Below the pieces are notes generated by a model. That model saw only the letters and a list, made by a program, of their open reading frames with translations, did not search any database and had not been told where the DNA came from. From assembly GCA_947452905.1 (NCBI GenBank), contig CANGEP010000001.1, positions 248,001-312,000 on the forward strand: 64,000 nucleotides of DNA, in the 5' to 3' direction. Below are positions 50,230 through 59,329 of this stretch, in pieces (the stretch's first letter is position 1; every line of letters begins with the position of its first letter). The translations under genes and the position numbers were made by a program. The stretch comes from Bacteroidota bacterium (GTDB taxonomy: Bacteria; Bacteroidota; Bacteroidia; Chitinophagales; Chitinophagaceae).

Positions 50230-51319
50230 TAAATCTAAAATGCATTACATCGCCATCTTTAACAATATATTCTTTTCCCTCTATTCTTAATTTTCCATTA
50301 TCTCTGCAAGCAGCTTCACTTTTAAATTTTATAAAATCATCAAAAGCAATTACTTCTGCTTTAATAAATCCTTTTTCAAAATCAGTATGTATTACGCTTG
50401 CGGCTTGTGGTGCTTTCCAACCTTTTCCAATCGTCCAAGCACGAACTTCTTGAACACCCGCTGTAAAATAAGTTTCTAATTCTAATAATTTATAAGCCGA
50501 TTGAATTAAACGATTTAAAGCTGGCTCTTTCATTTGGTATTCTTCCATAAACAAGGCCTTGTCATCAGGGTCTTCTAATTCAGAGATTTGAGCTTCAATA
50601 TTATTACACATAACAATCACTTCGGCTCCTTCTTCTTTAGCCATAGCAACTAATTTTTCTGAAAAGGCATTTCCAGTATGCATCGATTTCTCATCTACAT
50701 TTGCTACATACATAACAGGTTTCTCAGTTAACAAAAAGATATCAGCTATAGCAACTCTGTCTTCTTTTGATAAACCTAGTGAACGTATACTCTTTCCCTG
50801 TTCTAAATGAGCATGACATTTTTTGAGCACTTCTAATTCTACTTTCGCTTTAGGGTCTGTTTTGGCCATTTTTTCTGTTCTCTGCATTTTCTTTTCTACA
50901 CTATCCAAATCCTTTAATTGTAATTCTGTTTCAATAATTTCTTTATCGCTTATTGGATTAATTACCCCTTCTTCTCTTAAAACATTTTCATCTTCGAAAC
51001 AACGTATAACATGAATAATGGCACTTACTTCTCTAATATTCGCTAAAAATTTATTACCCAATCCTTCTCCTTTACTTGCTCCTTTTACTAAACCTGCTAT
51101 ATCTACTATTTCTAATTGGGTGGGAACTATTCTTTCTGGGATAATTAAGTCTGCCAATTGTTGCATTCTATGATCTGGTACATCCACTAAACCCACATTC
51201 GGTTCGATAGTGCAAAAACGGTAGTTGCTAGCTTGTGCTTTGGCGCTATTACTTACTGCGTTAAATAAAGTTGATTTTCCTACATTGGGTAATCCCACGA
51301 TGCCTGCCTGTAAAGCCAT
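50222..51319 (-). CDS. ychF: redox-regulated ATPase YchF
   Basis: GIVGLPNVGKSTLFNAVS, FCTIEPNVG, DIAGLVKGASKGEGLGNKFL. Confidence 0.98.
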   Translation of the reverse strand: MALQAGIVGLPNVGKSTLFNAVSNSAKAQASNYRFCTIEPNVGLVDVPDHRMQQLADLIIPERIVPTQLEIVDIAGLVKGASKGEGLGNKFLANIREVSAIIHVIRCFEDENVLREEGVINPISDKEIIETELQLKDLDSVEKKMQRTEKMAKTDPKAKVELEVLKKCHAHLEQGKSIRSLGLSKEDRVAIADIFLLTEKPVMYVANVDEKSMHTGNAFSEKLVAMAKEEGAEVIVMCNNIEAQISELEDPDDKALFMEEYQMKEPALNRLIQSAYKLLELETYFTAGVQEVRAWTIGKGWKAPQAASVIHTDFEKGFIKAEVIAFDDFIKFKSEAACRDNGKLRIEGKEYIVKDGDVMHFRFNV

Positions 51320-51398
51320 AGATGTTGTGTTTTAAGAGCGCAAAAATACAATTCTAAACTCAAAATTGACTATATTAGAACCATAAACAATACATTCT

Positions 51399-52631
51399 AT
51401 GGCTTTGAATATCATTTGGATGGCATTTTTTGTAATAGGTTTTGTAATTGCCCTATGTAAACTCATTTTTTTAGGGGATACAAGCATTTTTAAGCTATTG
51501 GCAGATGGCATTTTCGATTCAGCAAAAGTATCTGTAATGGAGGTTGCTTTGCCTTTAGCGGGTACCATGGTATTTTTTTTAGGTTTAATGAATATTGCGG
51601 AAAAAGCAGGGGCTATTCAAAAATTAGCCAAATGGATGAATCCCTTTTTAAGTCGATTATTCCCCGAAGTGCCTGCCAATCATCCAGCCATGGGGCATAT
51701 GGTTATGAATTTTAGTGCTAATTTATTGGGTTTGGATAATGCAGCAACGCCTTTTGGATTAAAAGCCATGGAATCTTTGCAATCATTAAATCCAGATAAA
51801 GAAAAGGCCACTAATGCACAAATTATGTTTTTGGTATTACACACAAGTGGATTAACCATTATTCCCTTAACCATAATATCTTATCGCTTAGCAGCTGGCT
51901 CTCATAATGCTGCAGCTATTTTTATCCCTTGTGTATTAGCCACTTTAGGTACTACTTTAGCTAGTATATTAATGGTAGGCTTTTACCAAAAATTAAAATG
52001 GGATAAAGTACTAGTTAGTTATTTGTTAGGCTTAATTGGTTTATTAGCTGGGATTCTTTTATTAGTCAATACTTTTTCACCTGATCAAAAAGAAATTATT
52101 TCCAAAGTTTTTGGAAACGGTTTATTGCTACTAATTATTGTTGTTATTATACTAGGAGGTGCCTATAAGAAAGTATCCGTTTTTGATGCTTTTATTGAAG
52201 GCGCTAAAAATGGTTTTGATGTAGTTATAAAAATTATTCCTTATTTAGTAGCTATGTTGGTAGCCATACGTGTTTTTAGAGATAGCGGGGCGATGGGTTA
52301 TATTATTAATGCGATTACTTATGTAATTCAATTAACAGGAATGAATACCGAATTTATTGGGGCTTTACCGGTGGCTATCATGAAACCTTTAAGTGGGAGT
52401 GGGGCAAGAGGTATGATGCTTGATATATTTCAATCTCAAGGAGTTGATTCTTTCGTTGGAAAATTAGCATCCATATTTCAGGGATCTGCGGATACTACTT
52501 TTTATATAATCGCCTTGTATTTTGGAAGTGTGGGTATTAAGAAGGTAAGATATGCATTATGGGCAGGAATATTCGCAGATATGATTGGGGTGGTTATCGC
52601 CATTTTAATTGGCTATGTCTTTTTTAAATAA
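51399..52631 (+). CDS. SpmA-SpmB fused nucleoside-recognition (Gate) domain membrane protein
   Basis: Two gate-like halves (NLLGLDNAATPFGLKAM; LPVAIMKPLSGSGARGMM) in one polypeptide. Confidence 0.88.
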   Translation: MALNIIWMAFFVIGFVIALCKLIFLGDTSIFKLLADGIFDSAKVSVMEVALPLAGTMVFFLGLMNIAEKAGAIQKLAKWMNPFLSRLFPEVPANHPAMGHMVMNFSANLLGLDNAATPFGLKAMESLQSLNPDKEKATNAQIMFLVLHTSGLTIIPLTIISYRLAAGSHNAAAIFIPCVLATLGTTLASILMVGFYQKLKWDKVLVSYLLGLIGLLAGILLLVNTFSPDQKEIISKVFGNGLLLLIIVVIILGGAYKKVSVFDAFIEGAKNGFDVVIKIIPYLVAMLVAIRVFRDSGAMGYIINAITYVIQLTGMNTEFIGALPVAIMKPLSGSGARGMMLDIFQSQGVDSFVGKLASIFQGSADTTFYIIALYFGSVGIKKVRYALWAGIFADMIGVVIAILIGYVFFK

Positions 52632-53042
52632 CTACTTCCCTTCACTCATTTTAAGAACCTCAGTCCATTCTTTCTCTGTAACGGGTTGAACTGATAAACG
52701 ACCTAGTCTAACTAGAGCCATGTCTTTTAAATTGGTATTTGCTTTTATATCAGCTAAACTTACTGGATGTTTTAATTTTTTTTGAGGTGCAAAATCAACT
52801 GCTAACCAAGCAGTTTCTTCGGTGGTAGGGTCTTGGTAGGACTCTTTTACTACTTTAGCAATACCTACTATTTCCATTCCTTCATTACTGTGATACCAAA
52901 AAGCAAGATCCCCTTTTTTCATTGATCTCAAATTATTTCTAGCGCCATAATTACGTACACCGTCCCAAAAGGTTTTTTTATCTTTTACAAAAGTATCCCA
53001 AGAATATTTGAAGGGTTCAGATTTTATAAGCCAATAAGCCAT
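52632..53042 (-). CDS. EVE-domain protein
   Basis: YWLIKSEPFKYSWDTFVKDKKTFWDGVRNYGARNNLRSMKKGDLAFWYHS. Confidence 0.95.
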   Translation of the reverse strand: MAYWLIKSEPFKYSWDTFVKDKKTFWDGVRNYGARNNLRSMKKGDLAFWYHSNEGMEIVGIAKVVKESYQDPTTEETAWLAVDFAPQKKLKHPVSLADIKANTNLKDMALVRLGRLSVQPVTEKEWTEVLKMSEGK

Positions 53043-53052
53043 ATGTATTTAT

Positions 53053-53772
53053 TTAATATCCACTCGCTAAAATAGAGGCTAAATGAATAACCTTAATAGA
53101 TTGTCCATTATTATTGATGCGTCCATCAAGATGCATTAAACAACTCATATCAGTGCTAACAATATATTCAGCATCAGTTGCAATTGCATTGTCAATTTTT
53201 TGATCGGCCATAGCAACACTTATATCGTCAAACTTAACGGCAAAACTTCCTCCAAAACCACAACAAGTATCAGTATGATTCATTTCTACAATTTCTATAC
53301 CTTCTGTTGCAAAAAGTAAGTCTCTGGGTTCTTTTTTTAAATTACATTCTCTTAAAGCTGCACAACTATCATGGTAGGTAATTTTTGCATGAAAAGAGGC
53401 GCCAATTTCTGTAACATGTAAAACATTCACAAGGAAATCGGATAGTTCATAAATCTTACCTGCTACTTTTTTTGCAGGACTTTGAAATGCATTATTTTCA
53501 AATAACTTTCCATAATTGTTTTTTACAAATCCCGTACAACTTGCACTCGGAGATACAATATAATCAGCATTGTCAAAATCTTGTACAAATTTGGTACAAA
53601 CGTCTTTGGACTCTCCCCAGAAACCAGCATTAAAAGCTGGTTGACCACAACAAGTTTGTTGCTCATTATAAAGTACAGTACAGCCTGCTTTTTCTAATAC
53701 TTTAATAGTATCAAAAGCCACTTGTGGGTACAACTGGTCTATAAAACAGGGAATAAATAACTGTACGATCAT
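53053..53772 (-). CDS. CCG-domain (Fe-S)-binding protein, LutA/GlpC-like
   Basis: CTVLYNEQQTCCGQPAFNAG, DTCCGFGGSFAVK; ORF opens at TTG 53778, ATG at 53772. Confidence 0.9.
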   Translation of the reverse strand: MIVQLFIPCFIDQLYPQVAFDTIKVLEKAGCTVLYNEQQTCCGQPAFNAGFWGESKDVCTKFVQDFDNADYIVSPSASCTGFVKNNYGKLFENNAFQSPAKKVAGKIYELSDFLVNVLHVTEIGASFHAKITYHDSCAALRECNLKKEPRDLLFATEGIEIVEMNHTDTCCGFGGSFAVKFDDISVAMADQKIDNAIATDAEYIVSTDMSCLMHLDGRINNNGQSIKVIHLASILASGY

Positions 53773-53775
53773 AGT

Positions 53776-53783
53776 CAAAAATA
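53776..53783 (-). promoter_or_regulatory. -7 box TATTTTTG abutting the LutA-like start
   Basis: - strand TATTTTTG-act-ATG(53772). Confidence 0.45.
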
Positions 53784-53814
53784 CGAATTGTGCTTAAAAA
53801 ATGAGCATAAAATA

Positions 53815-53848
53815 AAAAAGCATTCTCCACAAAGGAAGAATGCTTTTT
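53815..53848 (-). terminator. intrinsic terminator downstream of the TPR/YfgM-like gene
   Basis: AAAAAGCATTCT…AGAATGCTTTTT 12-bp stem with flanking A/T tracts. Confidence 0.8.
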
Positions 53849-53869
53849 AACAATCTTTGTAATTAAATT

Positions 53870-54523
53870 TTAAGGCTTAATTTCTAGTCTTGAAATATAT
53901 TTATCAGCGTTAAAGCCTTTCTCAGATTTAGGATATTTAGCTTTAATATCTTTATAAATAGCAACGGCCTCTGTATTCTTACCATTTAACTCTAATAAGG
54001 CTGCTGCTCTAAACATATACTCAGATGAAATAGCTTCATCTTCAGGGAAATGAGCACCCGCTTTTTTATAATAATCTAGGGCTTCATCATATTTCTTTAA
54101 TTCAGAATAGGCGTCTCCAATAGTTCCAAATGCAATAGCTTGAACTTGTTTAGCGGAAGTAGAAAAGTCCTTTAGGTATTCAATCGCTTTATTAAAATCA
54201 CCTGTTCTAAAATAACTAATACCAGCATAATATTTGGCTAAATTGGCAGACTGAGTTCCACTATATTCTTTAATAACATATAAGGCTCCTTTGCTTGCAC
54301 CATCTCCATTTAATACTAAATTAGAAGAATCTTGTGCAAAGTATTTTTCGGCAGTAAATATAGCATCAGCCGCTTTTGCTTCACGAGGCTTTTGATATAA
54401 TTCTGAATAACCAAAATAGGCAGCCACCACTACAATAATTAATACTAATAAAGTAGTTAGGTTTTTTTGATTCTTTTTAACGAAAGCTAAGAAAGGATGT
54501 TTTTCTTGATGTAAATCACTCAT
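53870..54523 (-). CDS. membrane-anchored TPR protein (YfgM/TPR_21-like)
   Basis: N-terminal TM TTLLVLIIVVVAAYFGYSELY, then TPRs. Confidence 0.85.
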   Translation of the reverse strand: MSDLHQEKHPFLAFVKKNQKNLTTLLVLIIVVVAAYFGYSELYQKPREAKAADAIFTAEKYFAQDSSNLVLNGDGASKGALYVIKEYSGTQSANLAKYYAGISYFRTGDFNKAIEYLKDFSTSAKQVQAIAFGTIGDAYSELKKYDEALDYYKKAGAHFPEDEAISSEYMFRAAALLELNGKNTEAVAIYKDIKAKYPKSEKGFNADKYISRLEIKP

Positions 54524-54537
54524 TATTTATTTTTTAA

Positions 54538-55533
54538 TTAGTCTACAATAAAAGGGTAGGAAGCGTCCATATAAACGTCTTTTAATACTTCACTATCATC
54601 TGGCCATGGACTGTCTTCTGCAAATTTTACAGAAGCTTCTACAATGGCGTTAATTTTTTCATCAATTGCATTTAATTCAGCTTCAGATGCAAATTTATTT
54701 TCTAATATAGTATGTTTAACTTTAGTGATAGGGTCTTGATTTTTATAATCTTCAACCTCGTCTTTAGATCTATATTTTTGAGGATCAGATACGGAGTGTC
54801 CTTTGTATCTGTAGGTTTTCATTTCTAATAAGGTTGGACCTTCACCTTCTCTAGCACGTTTAACAGCTCTAGCTACACCTTCGTGTACAGCTTCAGCAGT
54901 CATACCATCAATTTTGTCAGAAGGCATTTCGTAGGCATCGGCTAATTTATAAATATCAATTACATTACTAGTTCTTTCAATAGAAGTTCCCATGGCGTAA
55001 TTATTGTTTTCACAAATAAATACAACAGGTAATTTCCATAACATAGCTAAGTTGAAAACTTCATGTAGCATACCCTGACGAGCTGCGCCATCTCCAAAAA
55101 AACATAAAACTACATTTTTTGAATCTCTGTATTGTTCTGCAAAAGCGAGTCCAGCACCAGTACCAATTTGAGCACCCACAATTCCATGTCCCCCAAAAAA
55201 GTAATGCTCCTTACTAAATAAGTGCATACTTCCACCTTTACCTTTAGAACAACCTGTGGCTTTACCATATAATTCAGCCATAGCTGCATTAGGGCTCATG
55301 CCTTTTGCAAGTGCTAATCCATGATCACGATACCCCGTAATAAAGGGATCTTCTTGATTTGTTGCAGTCATACAACCTGCTGCAATAGCTTCTTGGCCGT
55401 TATAAACGTGGAAAAAACCACGAATTTTACCAGCCATTTTATACATTTCTTCTGATTTGGATTCAAATTGACGTATTAATTGCATCAACTCGTACCAATA
55501 CAGGTAAGTTTCTTTTGAAAAATTTTGGGCCAC
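54538..55533 (-). CDS. pdhA: pyruvate dehydrogenase E1 component subunit alpha (GTG start)
   Basis: GFFHVYNGQEAIAAG, GHGIVGAQIGTGAGLAFA, GDGAARQGMLHEVFN. Confidence 0.96.
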   Translation of the reverse strand: MAQNFSKETYLYWYELMQLIRQFESKSEEMYKMAGKIRGFFHVYNGQEAIAAGCMTATNQEDPFITGYRDHGLALAKGMSPNAAMAELYGKATGCSKGKGGSMHLFSKEHYFFGGHGIVGAQIGTGAGLAFAEQYRDSKNVVLCFFGDGAARQGMLHEVFNLAMLWKLPVVFICENNNYAMGTSIERTSNVIDIYKLADAYEMPSDKIDGMTAEAVHEGVARAVKRAREGEGPTLLEMKTYRYKGHSVSDPQKYRSKDEVEDYKNQDPITKVKHTILENKFASEAELNAIDEKINAIVEASVKFAEDSPWPDDSEVLKDVYMDASYPFIVD

Positions 55534-55595
55534 AGTCCTTTAATTTTGAGGAGCAAATATACTGTTTTCTATATAAAATATGAGTAAAACAGTGA

Positions 55596-57227
55596 CTATG
55601 CTTCGTTTAAAAATGGGTATTTATAGTCAGTTGGAGGATTAAAGGTTTCTTTTATGGTTCTAGCACTTAACCAACGGTATAAATTTAACATACTTCCCGC
55701 TTTGTCATTGGTGCCGGAAGCCCTAGCTCCACCAAATGGTTGTTGACCAACCACAGCACCTGTTGGTTTGTCATTTATGTAAAAATTACCCGCAGCATGT
55801 CTTAATTTATGAGTCGCCATTTCGATAGCTTCACGATCTTGAGAAATAATAGCACCCGTTAAGGCATATTTGGAAGTACTATTTACTATTTCAAGTGTTT
55901 TTTCAAATTTGGTAGCAGGATAAATGTAAATGGTTAAAACTGGACCAAAAATTTCTTCGCACATAGTTAAATATTGTGGGTCTTTGGTTTCAATCACCGT
56001 GGGTTCAATAAAATAACCCTTCTTTTTGGAAGCATTGCCACCTACTAAAATTTTTGCTTTTTTATCTTTTTTAACCCTTGTTAAATAACTATTTATTTTA
56101 TCAAATGCTTTTTCATCAATTACCGCATTTACAAAATTGGAAAAATCTTCCACTGTTCCCACTTGAATAGATTGCACTGCTTTTACCAATTTACTTTTTA
56201 CAATATTGGCTAAATTACTTGGTATGTAGGCTCTTGAAGCGGCCGAACATTTTTGACCTTGAAATTCAAAAGCGCCTCTTACTAAGGCAGCCACCACGGT
56301 ATCAGCGTCGGCACTTGGATGAACCATCACAAAATCTTTTCCTCCTGTTTCTCCCACAATGCGGGGATAGGATTTATACTTTCCAATATTTTCTCCAATT
56401 TGTTTCCACATATGATTAAAAACACTTGTGGACCCTGTAAAATGAACGCCAGCAAAATCGGCATGCTTAAAACAAACATCCCCTAATACTGGACCATCTA
56501 CATAAACCATATTGATAACACCATCAGGTAATCCAGCCTCTTTTAAAATGCGCATAAATAATTGAGCAGAATATATTTGAGTATCTGAAGGTTTCCATAC
56601 TACTACATTACCGCACATGGCTGCCGAACTAGGTAAATTAGCACCAATGGCTGTAAAATTAAAAGGGGTTACTGCTAATACAAACCCTTCAAGACCTCTC
56701 CATTCCATTCTGTTATGAATTCCAGGCGCAGAAACTGGTTGTTGTTTATAAATTTCAGATAAAAAATAAACATTGTATCGTAAAAAATCGATTAGTTCAC
56801 AAGCAGCATCAATTTCTGCTTGGTAGGCATTTTTACTTTGCCCTAACATGGTGGCAGCATTCATTTCAAAGCGATATTTGGTAGCTAATAAGTCGGCCGC
56901 TTTTAAGAATATGTGTGCTCTTGATTCCCAACTCCTATTGGACCAATTTTCTCGCACTTTTAAACAATTGGTGATTGCTTGTTCAACATGTTGTTTGGTA
57001 CCCATATGAAAATGACCCAAAGTATGTTCTATTTCATGTGGAGGATGTATGGCTATTTTTCTTCCTGTTCGAATTGCTTTTCCACCTATGTACATAGGAA
57101 TATCCAAGGTTTTTGCTTTCAAAGAAGACAATGCTTTTTTTAAGGCTACTTTTTCTGGACTGCCTGGAGCGTAGGATAAAACGGGCTCATTACCAGGACT
57201 TGGATAATTAAAAGTTCCAATATTCAT
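55596..57227 (-). CDS. pruA: L-glutamate gamma-semialdehyde dehydrogenase (1-pyrroline-5-carboxylate dehydrogenase)
   Basis: VGETGGKDFVMVHPSAD, AFEFQGQKCSAASRAY; ORF opens at TTG 57233, ATG at 57227. Confidence 0.96.
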   Translation of the reverse strand: MNIGTFNYPSPGNEPVLSYAPGSPEKVALKKALSSLKAKTLDIPMYIGGKAIRTGRKIAIHPPHEIEHTLGHFHMGTKQHVEQAITNCLKVRENWSNRSWESRAHIFLKAADLLATKYRFEMNAATMLGQSKNAYQAEIDAACELIDFLRYNVYFLSEIYKQQPVSAPGIHNRMEWRGLEGFVLAVTPFNFTAIGANLPSSAAMCGNVVVWKPSDTQIYSAQLFMRILKEAGLPDGVINMVYVDGPVLGDVCFKHADFAGVHFTGSTSVFNHMWKQIGENIGKYKSYPRIVGETGGKDFVMVHPSADADTVVAALVRGAFEFQGQKCSAASRAYIPSNLANIVKSKLVKAVQSIQVGTVEDFSNFVNAVIDEKAFDKINSYLTRVKKDKKAKILVGGNASKKKGYFIEPTVIETKDPQYLTMCEEIFGPVLTIYIYPATKFEKTLEIVNSTSKYALTGAIISQDREAIEMATHKLRHAAGNFYINDKPTGAVVGQQPFGGARASGTNDKAGSMLNLYRWLSARTIKETFNPPTDYKYPFLNEA

Positions 57228-57291
57228 ATTCAATAATTAGACAACAAAAATAAGCAATTAAAATGCTAAATTTGTATATCAATTTTCATTC

Positions 57292-58455
57292 ATGAATTAT
57301 GTGCTCGTCGACTTAGCTGACAGAAATAATTTTTATCCATTTAGCCTAACAAGATCAGTTGCAGAGCTAAGGGTAGGAATGTTTACTTTTCAGCAAAGAT
57401 GGGAGCTCTCTCTAGCATCTGAGACCTCTATTTTTACTGCAAAATATTTACAAAATCTTTATTCCAATAATGATTTTTTATCAACTAAAGACCCTTTAAT
57501 TTTTATCAATGTTACCTGTTTGCCTACTGATGATTTAATAGTTGAAATTAATAATTTAGCCGAAGGGGAAAAATTAATGGATGAGGCTGGTAAATGGATA
57601 GCTACCCATTGTACAGACAGAGATTTGGCAAAAATTTTACTCGCCAATTTACCCCCTAAAATTGCCTCAGATGTAAAATGGATAAAAAATGCAGTTCATT
57701 TATTAGCTATTCAAGCAAGCTTAATACAAACCGACTTTAATTGGATAAAATCAAATAGAAAAGGCCAAATCCCAGACCCCTCCAATAGAGTTGTAAATAG
57801 TGATAATATTTTCATAGAAGAATCAGCAACAGTAACTTGTTCGAATTTAAATGCAACTGAAGGCCCCATTTATATTGGTAAACAAGCAATTATAATGGAA
57901 GGAGTAAGTATTAGAGGGCCATTTGCCTTAGGAGATAAAGGGGTAGTAAAAATGAATACTAGTATCTACGGTGCCACTACCATTGGCCCAAAATGTGTTG
58001 CTGGAGGGGAGATTAAGAATTCAATAATTATGGGCTATTCTAATAAAGCGCATGAAGGATATTTAGGAGATAGTATTCTAGGTTTCTGGTGTAATGTAGG
58101 AGCAGGCACAAGCAATAGTAATATTAAAAATACAGCGGGAAAAGTTCAACTATGGAATGAAGCTACTCATGAGTGGGATACAATTGGTCAAAAAATGGGT
58201 ATGTTGGTTGGTGATTATAGCAGATTTGCTATTCAATCTAGTATTAATACTGGTTCCTATATTGGCGTTAGTGCCAATGTTTTTGGCAATGGTTTATTGC
58301 CTAAGAACCTCCCTGATTTTACTTGGGGAATTCTGCCTGGCTACCAACTAGAAAAAGCACTAGATGATATCCAAAATTGGAAAATTTTGAAAGAAAGTAA
58401 CATTTCAGAAATGGAGAAAAATATCCTTACTTATTTACACAGGGGAATTAAGTAG
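57292..58455 (+). CDS. GlmU-like putative sugar nucleotidyltransferase with left-handed beta-helix
   Basis: NYVLVDLADRNNFYPFSLTRSVAELRVGMFTFQQRW; hexapeptide repeats; GAGTSNSNIKNTAG. Confidence 0.85.
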   Translation: MNYVLVDLADRNNFYPFSLTRSVAELRVGMFTFQQRWELSLASETSIFTAKYLQNLYSNNDFLSTKDPLIFINVTCLPTDDLIVEINNLAEGEKLMDEAGKWIATHCTDRDLAKILLANLPPKIASDVKWIKNAVHLLAIQASLIQTDFNWIKSNRKGQIPDPSNRVVNSDNIFIEESATVTCSNLNATEGPIYIGKQAIIMEGVSIRGPFALGDKGVVKMNTSIYGATTIGPKCVAGGEIKNSIIMGYSNKAHEGYLGDSILGFWCNVGAGTSNSNIKNTAGKVQLWNEATHEWDTIGQKMGMLVGDYSRFAIQSSINTGSYIGVSANVFGNGLLPKNLPDFTWGILPGYQLEKALDDIQNWKILKESNISEMEKNILTYLHRGIK

Positions 58456-58494
58456 CTAATACTTGATTAATATAGCATTAGCCTTTTTTTTAAT

Positions 58495-58502
58495 TACCTT
58501 TG
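58495..58502 (+). promoter_or_regulatory. -7 box TACCTTTG upstream of tpiA
   Basis: Exact TAnnTTTG, 42 nt upstream of ATG 58544. Confidence 0.5.
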
Positions 58503-58543
58503 CAGCGCTAAAAGAACCTAATTATATTTTAAAATAGTTTAAT

Positions 58544-59305
58544 ATGAGAAAGCAAATTGCTGCTGCTAATTGGAAAATGAATTTAAGTGTTTCAGAGGCC
58601 GAAACTTTATTAGATCAAATATTAGCTACTGAACATCATTTAGCTGCTAACCAAGAAGCCATTTTTGCAGTACCTTCTATATACATTTCTTTAGCTATCC
58701 AAAAGTTAGCTGGTAAAAATAATGTGTATGTAGCAGCACAAAATTGTTACTCAAAATCTAATGGTGCTTTTACAGGAGAGATTTCTGCTCCCATGTATGC
58801 ATCAGTGGGTGTTAAACATATTGTATTAGGCCATTCAGAAAGAAGAGAATATTTTGGAGAATCTGATGCATTTTTGGCCGAAAAAACGGATGCTGTATTA
58901 GCTATAGGTAGTACACCCATTTTTTGTTGTGGAGAACCCTTATCCATTAGAGAAGCAGGATCACAAAATAGTTTTGTGGAAACCCAATTAAAGAACTCAT
59001 TATTTCATTTATCTGAAGAACAAATTACAAAAGTGGTTATTGCCTATGAACCTATTTGGGCTATAGGAACTGGTAAAACAGCCACCAGCGAACAAGCACA
59101 AGAAATTCATGCTTATATAAGATCCGTAATGGCTTCAAAATATGGCCAGTCGATTGCAGATCAAATTTCTATTTTGTATGGAGGTAGTGTAAAAGCCGCC
59201 AATGCGAAGGAAATATTTTCACAACCAGATGTAGATGGTGGTTTAGTAGGTGGCGCATCTTTAATTGCAACCGAATTTGCTGCTATCATTAATGCTTTAA
59301 AATAG
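58544..59305 (+). CDS. tpiA: triosephosphate isomerase
   Basis: AANWKMN, LGHSERREYFGE, AYEPIWAIGTGKTA, YGGSVKAANA. Confidence 0.99.
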   Translation: MRKQIAAANWKMNLSVSEAETLLDQILATEHHLAANQEAIFAVPSIYISLAIQKLAGKNNVYVAAQNCYSKSNGAFTGEISAPMYASVGVKHIVLGHSERREYFGESDAFLAEKTDAVLAIGSTPIFCCGEPLSIREAGSQNSFVETQLKNSLFHLSEEQITKVVIAYEPIWAIGTGKTATSEQAQEIHAYIRSVMASKYGQSIADQISILYGGSVKAANAKEIFSQPDVDGGLVGGASLIATEFAAIINALK

Positions 59306-59329
59306 AATTTAAAAGACTAGTTTCAATCC

